53,249 bases of DNA from a virus. This document shows, piece after piece, positions 22,757 to 31,700 of this stretch. Position 1 is the stretch's first letter. Every line of letters begins with the position of its first letter. Position numbers and translations under genes: made by a program. The DNA is taken from the IMG/VR virus record IMGVR_UViG_3300031957_002446, positions 1 to 53,249 of that record; one strand, written 5' to 3'. The notes under the pieces were generated by a model. That model had not been told where the DNA came from and did no database searches. It worked only from the letters and a program-made list of their open reading frames with translations.

Positions 22757-24126
22757 CAGAATGTACCAAATGGATTAGTTTCAGTGAAATCTAGAATATC
22801 ATCAGCAAATTCTTCAATATCAAGATTTTGCGAAAATTCAATTTCTTGCTCTGGTTCGTTATTGTAAGATGATACAGTTCTAGTTGCACTAGAAGCAGAA
22901 CCGGTTATAACCTCACCAGAGGTAAAGTTACCACTATTTATGTAAACCTCAATATAATTATCATTCTCATCGTATTTCTTGATTCTAGCAGTGGCTCCAG
23001 AAAGACTTCCTGTAATGGTCTCATTTTTTTGGAACGTCCCTACTCCAGCAGCTGCTGGAACATTAAATGCAATTTCAGGATCTGCAGTGTAACCAAATCC
23101 AGTGTTTGTAAATCTGACTTCTGTTATGGATCCGCCAGATCCAACAACGCCTTCAGCAATTGCTGTAGATGTGGCAGCACCAGTTATGGTAATTGTTGGT
23201 GATAATGTATAAGAAGATCCAAAAGTAGAGAGAGTGATTACTCTCAAGACACCATCTGAAATTGTTGCTGTTGCAGCAGCTCCTGCTCCCCCACCACCAC
23301 TAAATGTAACATTTGGTGGTTGAGTATATCCAGAACCAGCATTAGTTACGAATATCGTAGAAATGCCTCCATTAGAAACTGTAGCTGAAGCGGTGGCATC
23401 TATTCCTCCAGAAGGTGCTGTAGATATAGAAACCGTTGGTGCGGATGTGTAACCATATCCATCATTATTGATAGTGAAGAATTGAATTCCTCCAACTGCA
23501 GTTGAAGCGACTCCTACAGCACTTACACCGATTCCTGAAACTAAATTAATTCTTGTAATATATCCATAATCTTCCATGTTATCATCAATTTCCTCAACGG
23601 AAGATTCAATAATCTCACTATCGCTGAGTTGTAGGAGTTCACACTTGAGTTCATAAACGTAATTTCTTCCTAATTGAAAATATGGTTTTTCCTGCTCTAC
23701 ATATTTAATCTCAAACATTCTCTGACCAAGAGGAAAATATATTACATCTCCTTCCCTAGGTCTGGAAGTTAGGATAGTTTCGTCTGGATCATTAGCTTGC
23801 AAATCTTCTAAAAATGGTTCAATAAATGTGTCCCATCTTTCTCTTGATATTGTAAGAGATATCTCATCTTTTAATTCAATACCAAATTTTGTCATAATAT
23901 TGGTACTATCTCCATATCCCTCAAAATTGTTGAGATATGCCTCAATAATAAAGTTATCGTCAAATTTTGACATAATAACTTCATTAGAAAATTTTTCTCT
24001 ACCTAGAATTTTTCTAGGCATATAATAAACATCAATCCCATAGATCTTCAACTGTTCGTTGATAAGATCCTGCATCAAATATTGTTCGCCAGCTGATCCT
24101 TGTAAAAAGAAGGGATTGAGTGCCAT
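22756..24126 (-). CDS. 14: Neck protein gp14 with an inserted beta-repeat region
   Basis: Joins head and tail with gp13. Residues 1-200 match gp14: MALNPFFLQGSAGEQYLMQD, IYGIDVYYMPRKI, GVELKDEISL-type FGIELKDEISL and PREGDVIYFPLGQRMFEIKY; the C-terminus EFADDILDFTETNPFG is also typical. T4 gp14 has 256 residues, this one 456: the extra length is mostly residues 205-400, made of Gly-x-Gly-Tyr-Thr repeats (NDGYGYTSAPTVSI, NAGSGYTQPPNVTF, NTGFGYTADPEIAF). The repeats probably form a beta domain displayed on the neck. GGTGA precedes the ATG. Confidence 0.92.
   Translation of the reverse strand: MALNPFFLQGSAGEQYLMQDLINEQLKIYGIDVYYMPRKILGREKFSNEVIMSKFDDNFIIEAYLNNFEGYGDSTNIMTKFGIELKDEISLTISRERWDTFIEPFLEDLQANDPDETILTSRPREGDVIYFPLGQRMFEIKYVEQEKPYFQLGRNYVYELKCELLQLSDSEIIESSVEEIDDNMEDYGYITRINLVSGIGVSAVGVASTAVGGIQFFTINNDGYGYTSAPTVSISTAPSGGIDATASATVSNGGISTIFVTNAGSGYTQPPNVTFSGGGGAGAAATATISDGVLRVITLSTFGSSYTLSPTITITGAATSTAIAEGVVGSGGSITEVRFTNTGFGYTADPEIAFNVPAAAGVGTFQKNETITGSLSGATARIKKYDENDNYIEVYINSGNFTSGEVITGSASSATRTVSSYNNEPEQEIEFSQNLDIEEFADDILDFTETNPFGTF
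23016..23514 (-). repeat. Gly-x-Gly-Tyr-Thr repeat block in gp14
   Basis: At least four imperfect units of about 40-50 residues with a GxGYT(x)xP core followed by alternating strands and Ala/Thr/Gly-rich turns. The same unit recurs in gp8 and both giant proteins. Confidence 0.75.
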
Positions 24127-24132
24127 TGTTTA

Positions 24133-24969
24133 TCACCCGATCATGTCTAGAGGTGGAAGTTCATATGTGGACTGCATTTTCTCCTCAATATCTCTCAATT
24201 CTGCAACTGCATCATCATAATACTGTCTACCATTAAGTTCTACTCCACCAGGTAGTTTAGTTCCACTAAATTTAATGAGATTTGCTCCCCATTGCTTCTT
24301 AATCATTGATGTTAGATATCTCTTCAACCAACTGTCATTATAGATTTTGGGAAAGTCTGTTGGATTCAAAGCCCTTTCACAATCGATGACGATGTAGTCT
24401 CCTGCAGTTTGTGCTTCCCAGTCAATATCCAAGTAAAGTCTATTTTGTCTCTTGGTATATCTTACTTGCTTATCTGTAGTTAGTAGAAAATCAATATCTG
24501 ACAAATATGATTTTGTCATGCTGTAGTGTAACAGATCTACACTACTGAAATAATATAGATCATTTAAAAATAATTGATACTTAATACTAAACATACCACC
24601 AGAAATGGTGCTAGTGTCAAATTTGAATATTTTGTTGATCCCCAATACTTGATCAGGAACTTGGATATAATTAGAGTTCTCATAATAACTGAACGTAGTA
24701 GCTGTACCTACAATTGTAGAAGTTCCGGTTGTCGTTACAATACCAACTCCACCAGCCTTTGCTCGGCCTCTATTGATATCATCTTGAGTGATCTGATATT
24801 TAAGATACATTCTCTCAGAACCATCATAATGACGTTCCTGAAAAAATTGAATTGCATCATCTACTAGATCGTCGATTTGATCATCATCAACGTTAATTTC
24901 TAGTACAGGAGCTCCAAGTCTCCTAAGACAATAATCAATCAGTTCTTGTCTAGTTGTTGGTGATGCCAT
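24133..24969 (-). CDS. 13: Neck protein gp13
   Basis: Head-completion protein that binds the portal side. The 278-residue protein (309 in T4) has RQELIDYCLRRLGAPVLEIN, DDQIDDLVDDAIQFFQERHY, then RTQNRLYLDIDW-type KRQNRLYLDIDWEAQTAGDY and KRYLTSMIKKQWGANLIKFS, all signatures of gp13. The ATG overlaps the previous stop as TGATG. Complete. Confidence 0.95.
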   Translation of the reverse strand: MASPTTRQELIDYCLRRLGAPVLEINVDDDQIDDLVDDAIQFFQERHYDGSERMYLKYQITQDDINRGRAKAGGVGIVTTTGTSTIVGTATTFSYYENSNYIQVPDQVLGINKIFKFDTSTISGGMFSIKYQLFLNDLYYFSSVDLLHYSMTKSYLSDIDFLLTTDKQVRYTKRQNRLYLDIDWEAQTAGDYIVIDCERALNPTDFPKIYNDSWLKRYLTSMIKKQWGANLIKFSGTKLPGGVELNGRQYYDDAVAELRDIEEKMQSTYELPPLDMIG

Positions 24970-25166
24970 CAGAATTCGCCGCCATCTATGATTTGACTAG
25001 AAGTCCACAATTTTGTGGTTGCATCATATTTAAGGATTGATCCTTCATATTGACCATTGGTTAGGACATCAACGTCAATTAAATCCCTTAAAGCTCTTTC
25101 CCGATCGGCGCGTAATACTTTAGTTCCATTACTTGCGCCAACTCTTACAGTTAATCTATCAGACAT
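24969..25166 (-). CDS. Small virion-type protein, 65 aa
   Basis: Starts MSDRLTVRVGASNGTKVLRA and ends in DGGEF, with a central LIDVDVLTNGQYEGSILKYD motif. The DVD...GSxLxYD..T..W pattern is common in cyanophage fibre and structural proteins, where it probably makes a short trimeric beta segment. It overlaps both neighbours (TAATG, TGATG) and precedes gp13, so a collar or fibre-attachment role is plausible but unproven. Confidence 0.65.
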   Translation of the reverse strand: MSDRLTVRVGASNGTKVLRADRERALRDLIDVDVLTNGQYEGSILKYDATTKLWTSSQIIDGGEF

Positions 25167-25501
25167 TAGCGAGTAACTCCTGCTCTGACTAGAGCGGTTC
25201 CTTCTACGATTCTTACATTTTCACCCAAGCCATTGATGTAAACATCATAAAGATATCTGCCAGGTTTGATAGCAGAAGTTACAGAAGATCCTAGAGAGAT
25301 TCTTACTGTTCCACCTGCCGGATTTGTAACAGTAGCAGCAAAAGCAACTTTAGTTGAACTTGAATAAGTTTTTCTAAGTTGGGCAGACGCAGCATATCCA
25401 ACCAAAGATTTGGGAGCATTTGTTTCTGTGCCCTCAACATCGAAGAAAAAATCAAAGTCGGAACCTTGATCAATAGTCAGATTGTGGACGTATACTGCCA
25501 T
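25166..25501 (-). CDS. Ig-like virion protein, 111 aa
   Basis: The opening MAVYVHNLTIDQGSDFDFFF, followed by LVGYAASAQLRKTYSSS and a PGRYLYDVYI strand, matches the BppU-type Ig-like fold found at phage baseplates and fibres. Single domain, full-length for such a unit. It follows a CATAAATA late motif with a very short leader and no Shine-Dalgarno, and overlaps the next gene as TAATG. Probably a structural accessory; exact location in the virion unknown. Confidence 0.65.
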   Translation of the reverse strand: MAVYVHNLTIDQGSDFDFFFDVEGTETNAPKSLVGYAASAQLRKTYSSSTKVAFAATVTNPAGGTVRISLGSSVTSAIKPGRYLYDVYINGLGENVRIVEGTALVRAGVTR

Positions 25502-25521
25502 TGCTATTAGTCGGCCTAGGA

Positions 25522-25725
25522 CTATTTATGTTTGTCCAATAGTTGTCTAACCAATGATTTTAACTCACTGACTTCATTTTTTAGATTTTTCAATTCCTCC
25601 CTTTCCCTTCTTTTCTTTTCCCTTGCCTGCATATATCGTTCATATTCATTACTATTCAAATTAATTACAGCTTCAGTAATTGGATCCCGATAAAAATCAG
25701 GATCCCCATCAACCTTTTTCATCAT
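25522..25725 (-). CDS. Small coiled-coil protein, 67 aa
   Basis: Begins MMKKVDGDPDFYRDPITEAV, then a run of Arg/Glu/Lys (REKKRREREELKNLKNEV) and a leucine heptad to the C-terminus, predicting a coiled coil from about residue 30. A cyanophage family with the same DPxTxAxIN start is familiar to me but uncharacterised. ATGA overlap with the 2509-residue gene suggests coupled expression; it could act in assembly of that protein. Confidence 0.7.
   Translation of the reverse strand: MMKKVDGDPDFYRDPITEAVINLNSNEYERYMQAREKKRREREELKNLKNEVSELKSLVRQLLDKHK
25523..25530 (-). promoter_or_regulatory. Late-promoter motif CATAAATA before the Ig-like gene
   Basis: Overlaps the last codons and TAG stop of the coiled-coil gene; about 22 bases from the octamer to the next ATG. 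Expected to drive the small virion genes and gp13-gp16. Confidence 0.6.
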
Positions 25726-28700
25726 GCTAGAGCAATAGTTCTAATATCATTTAGGCGAGGAGCAAGAGCCTCATTCGTTCCGTTAAACACGATCTTGATC
25801 TGATATGAATCAAATGGTTGTAGATTGTCTACACTAAATTGATACTCTCTAAACTCATCTTGGAGACTAGAGGGGACAATTCTATCTGGCAATCCACTAG
25901 ATTTGGTGGAATCAATTACTTGATCTCCAAACCCATCTGCATCGGTATCTCTCAAGTTATTATATCCTGGGAATGGTACAAACTGAGGTTCGACGAATTG
26001 TGCATCTGAAGAGAATACTCTATAGAAACATCTAATTTCAGCAGTTTGATCAACATATGCACTTGTCAAAACTCTTATGGAAGAGGCAGGATTTTTAAGA
26101 TCAATCTTCTGGCTCACATAGAATGATGTATGAGGATCTCCCTCAATTTCTCCAGTTCTGGGATCATTAATATAATCATTTATTGGGCGATTTAATCTGG
26201 TTCTATCAAGATCGACAGAAATTTGATCGGAGAATACCACTGGAGAGAATCTTCCACCACTATCATCACCAATCATATCAACCTCAATAGTCAATGATTT
26301 GCTTCTAGGAAGAGCTGTAATAGTGGGTTGATTACTTTCATTGACCTTAGATGCAACCATTCTGGGGGAAGGATAGATGATCGTAGTGTTCAATGAAGTT
26401 GGTTGGAATGCGGTATCTTGGAATGATGGCTCAACTCCTCCAGCACTTGTTCCTGTAATTGTTCTAATTCTTCCACCTACAGAAGTCTCTCCAGGAGTAA
26501 TAATATCGAGATTTGTTGTAATTTGATCAAACTGTATGTTTCTGGAAATCCAAACACTATTTCCTCCTGCAATAATTTCATCATTAAAGTTCAGTTGATT
26601 GGGACCTGTGGGTCTATCGCCTCTAGAAATTTCTAGATAATAACTATCCATCTTCTTGGCACTTTGCAACACGTTGCTGGATGGCATGTTATGTTGCTTA
26701 TTAATCTTTGCCAAAGATACATTTGCAAACTCATATGGATAAACAAGATCTCCATTGGAGTGTCTTGCCGCCGTAGTGTTTTCAGCACCTCTGGTAGAAA
26801 TTCCCAATTGTCCAGCACCAATGCTGTCATAATACATGACTTCATTGTTAACGATTACATATCCTTGAGATGTGGAAATTCCTTGGAAAGTTGCAAAAGT
26901 TGTTGTGTCTGCAACGGAGATAGTATTATCCGTGTTCAAGACAGCTGCTGTCAAAGAAGTTGGGGATGTATTTGGTTTTACATCCTTAATTTCCAAAACA
27001 TTATTAATTGAATGCATTGCATGTCTAGGATGCAGAACTTCAATTACATTTCCAGAATATAATTGATCATATACAGAAGAACTAGTAATCAGTGTAGATC
27101 CAAGAGAAATTGGATTATTAGAGTCATTATAATAAATTAATTCCTCATCAGTCACAAATTCTTGACCATTGACATTTGTAGTGTAAAGGGTATCGTAACC
27201 AGTTATAGCTCCAACAGAAATAACTGCATCAGTGCCCTTGAATACATCTGAAGTGGTGATTCCTAAGGATTCGCCAACAATAAATCCAGTTCCAGAACTT
27301 GCAATAGATACCTGACTGATTTCTCCAGCGGAAGAAACAGTTACAACTCCAGTAGCACCGCTTCCATTTCCACCTACAGTGTAGAAGTTAACTCCACTGT
27401 AGGTTCCGGTAGAATATCCAGTACCAGTAATACTAATGTTTAGTGCTGCAATTGGACCTCCAACATTTTCAATAAATCCTGTCACTGTATTTCCTTGGCC
27501 AACTTTTCTACCAAAAGATAGAATGTTTTGCATATCTGCAGTTTCTGCAGTTGTAATACCTACAGATAGTTTTCTTGGCAGAGACTTGATTGGATTTGTT
27601 GGTAATAAAGGCAGAATACCACTATCAAAAGACAAGTCTGGATTCTGTAATGTCAATACACCACTTTCAGCAACAAATTGTGCTCTGTTAATAATAAATT
27701 TCATATCTTCAAAAGAAGATGCTTCCCAAATAGATCCGTTTTGAGATTTGAACAGGGCACCTGCACCATATTGTCTTGTGTATAGTGCATTATCAGAACC
27801 ACTTCCACCAGCAACAGCTCTTTCGCCAAGTCTTGCAACCCAAGCAGTGTACTTGTCGCTAGTTGGTGCTAGTAGTACAAGTGCATATTCAGTTCTTGGT
27901 TCTACAAAAATTGGAGCAGGGAAAGTTACTCTAGTTGCAACAGACGCATCGGTAGAAGTATTAACATCAATAGGAGAAAGTATGACTTGGGCTTCTTCGG
28001 CAACAAGTGTTGTTGTTGGAACACCCAATTCCATTGTTCTAAGTTCTACAGTAAGAGGTGCTCGTAGATCCTTAGTTGCCATATAAATGTCAACTGAGGT
28101 AATAAATCCTCCCTGTGAATCTGTCAGGAATGATTGTGCTAGAGGATCTCTTCTTCTTCTTCTCCTTCTCCTACGTCTTACGATTACTCTTTCTCTCCTA
28201 ACTTCTCTTACTACTGGTCTTACTACCGTCGTCCTATTGATGTTAGTAATGTTTTGTGTTACGTTACGAGTAACTCTTGTGATGTTTTGAGTAATGTTGT
28301 TGATCGTTCTATTGTCAACGTTAACAATAGGTTGAAGTTGAGTGATTCTCCTCTCAATAAAGTTATTATTAATAATTCTAGGTGCAGGTATTCTAGCTGC
28401 CCTAAATTCAACGTTGTTCGTAATGGTCGTAGTTGTATCGTTTCTAGTAGTTGTTAGTGCAGTTGCGGTTAGATTTAAAGTTACTCTTCTAGTTGTTCCT
28501 CTAGCAGTATAGTTCACTTCAGCATCACTAATGTCTAAAGATCCTGGTAGAGCTTCAGCGTTAGATGAACTACTTGTGAGTTTAAATGTTCTTGTTCCTG
28601 TTCTAAACAAGAATCCCTGATTTACAGTATTTGGTGATCTAAACCAAAGACATCCTGCCAAACTTCCAAAACTATCAGTCACTAAACGGACATCTTTTAC

Positions 28701-31700
28701 CGTAGCCTGAGCATTACTGGTTCTTCCAGTAAGTTTCATTCCAACGAAAACTCTACCATTGAAAGATCCTTGTGCAGATACTGCAAGAGCTTCAGTGTCA
28801 ATGTTCAATAATGTGGAGGAAGCATTGTAACTATCAGTATCGCCAAAATCAATGTTTCTATCATATGGATTTGCATCCAAGAATGTATCTGGGAACAAGA
28901 AGTTTCCAGATTTATGATTGGGAACACAAATTCTAAAATTGATATATCTAGTCCCTCTTGTTCTTGGATCTCTAACAGAAGCTTCACCATCTACAATCTC
29001 ACCTGGTCTAAAAGATCCAGAAACATTTTCAATTTCCAAATATTTTGGAATAACATCAATTCTGTTAGAATCATCCATGAAAGGATAATATCTAGTGAAA
29101 GGTTTTAATCCCTCTGCTTTAAATTCAACATTTCTGGATCTAATAAATCTATCCTGAGTTTCATCAATATCAATACTACCACTTATATTAGTGATAGCTC
29201 TATCTGTGGTTGTTACCGTGCTAGTAGATCTTGTTGGTTGATTAGTGACTAATCTACTAGCCTCTCCACCACCAACTCCTTGGAAAGATCGACCCTGAGT
29301 GACATTTGTATTTGTGAGAGTTCTTCCGGTATTAATAGTGCGGAATCTTTCAATTACTCTATTATTCGCATCAGTTAAGTTTGTTGTCCATTGATCAGAT
29401 GGTGGATTGAGTCTAATTGATCCAATCCATTCAATAATGTTAAATGGGTTAACATTTTCCGTTCTAGTTGCAAATGGTTGCTGTAAATATTCAACCTCAT
29501 CATAATTGAGGGTAATAGCTGTTCCCGTCTTTCTTAGATTTGCATCTAATAGAGCATAGTCTTCTCCAAAATCAAAGTCCGCAGCAATTTTTTGCTCAAA
29601 TGGAACTATTTGTGGACTGAGAGTATTTCTATCTTGATTACAAATAACTGTGTTTTCTCCAGGATCAACTATACAAGTGCTTGCGGAGTTGAGAAGATTT
29701 GAATTTTTAAAATCATCTGCAAAAAATCCACTCTTAAATCTTGTCAAACCGTCAGCATCTTGAACTTGAAGATTCCTTGTTTCACTTTCAAGTAGTGATA
29801 ATGATGTCGTTTCCTCTAGATTTTGAATCCTATCTTCAAGAGAACCAATGTCTCTCATAGTATATCTCTTATTATCTACTTGAATGATTCTGATATCATT
29901 CACGTCGTAGACATAAGCTGGATATTCAATGACTGCCAAAGTCATTGAATCTTTAACAATTTGAGGTACTTGGACATTTGTATTGGAGGGAGTGCCTTCA
30001 ACCAGTTGGAACTGTCCCTCAGAAGTTAGAATTAATCTATCTGTTCTTGGTAAGAAATAATCATATGAGACAATTGCAGATTCATTTGGTTTAGGAATCA
30101 GTGTAGTTGAACCTCCTGCAGCAGAAAAGTCTCTACTATCATAGTCAAATGGTGATGAAGTAGTTCCACTAAAAGGAGCAACTCTAGGCCTAAAATCTAG
30201 ACAATCACTAGCCCTGACAAATTTGCCCAAAATTTGGATTTCTGGTATATCTAACTTAAATCTTTCCGCATCATAAGAATCTACAGTAAATACATCTCCA
30301 TCATCAGATGATTCGACTGTATAGTGGTTGAAAATTACCAATAGTTGTTTTGTCGGTATTCCAACTCCAGGAGATCTAACGATTCTAGAATAATCATATA
30401 TGTCTGGTTTTTGTCCTTTATCTAATCTGTAATCATCTGTTCTATCAACAAAGACACCAGATCTAATTGATTGAAGAATGCCAAATATTCCAGACTCTTG
30501 GAATTGCAATTCTTCACCAATATCAAAACGATCATCATTTAGGTAAACAACTTCTATTTCTGTAGCAGAAAGTCTAGTGACAACTTGAGCCAAAGCTTTA
30601 TTATTTGGTCCAGAAATATATTCTCCCAGAATAGATGCAGTATTTAATTCAAGACCAGCTTCAAATGTTAACTTATCAAGAATTGGTGGATTTGAATCAA
30701 TAGATTCATATACTGCTATTACTCTAGAAACGTCTGCGTAGTTAAGAGAAATTTGATCATCTTGGACTCTTAGTCCATAAAAATCATTATAGTCAAGTCC
30801 ATTATTTACATTTGTACTAACACCAGCAGACCTCTGTGTGGATTTATTTACTGTTACTTTGGTGCTTCTAGTATGTACCTTTAATTTTGATCTCAGATCT
30901 TTTTTGTTTACAGTTACTGTAACATTAATATTAGTTTCATTTGGCTTTGCTCCAGTAATTGTGACAACTGTGCCATCAGAATTGATAGAGACTTGATCTG
31001 CAGTTAGATCCTCAATGGTGCCATCTGAATATGCTATTGTGTATCTTTGTTGATTAAATTCTTCAAAGAAAGAACTTGTAATTCCCGTAGCAGAGGAATT
31101 GAATGCAATCTGACCAAATGCATCAGAAGTTCTTCCAGTAACCTGATTCAGAATTGGAAGATTTGAAGAATTTAAAGCAATATTTGCTACATTTTGATTA
31201 ACTAAAGGAGCAATTAAAGATCCACCATCTTCTCCAAATTGGAACTCAGAAACTCCAATCCTAAAGTTAACAGCAACACTTCCAGATGCACTAACAGGAA
31301 GAAGTCCGGTAGCAACACCAATTACATTAGGAACAGCTTCAACTTCAATACTATTTCCATCATCTGCTACACTAACAACTCTGTTGTAAACTCTATCCGC
31401 GTATTGATCAATAACATTATTATATGCGACAATAGAATTTGTAGCAATACCAGTAAATTTTTCTCCTCCAGAAGTTATGGTAGAAATTCCACCAGAACCC
31501 GTACTCACATTGACTTGGTGGATAGCATTAAATTCAGGAGCTAGTCTTTCCCTTAATACCGAATCCGCAACAAAATCAGATTGAAGACCTAGAGATGATG
31601 CGTCTTGATATACTGAGTGAACATCATCTAAGGTATATACTGTAATTTGTTTGATCGATCTTGGAACTTCATAGTTTCCGTTGATTGAGAATCTCTCGCC

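Noticed and set aside
28087-28290. Plus-strand ORF with a leucine run opposite the arginine tract
   Set aside because: The leucine run is simply the complement of AGA/AGG codons; the minus-strand frame is part of a conserved virion protein.
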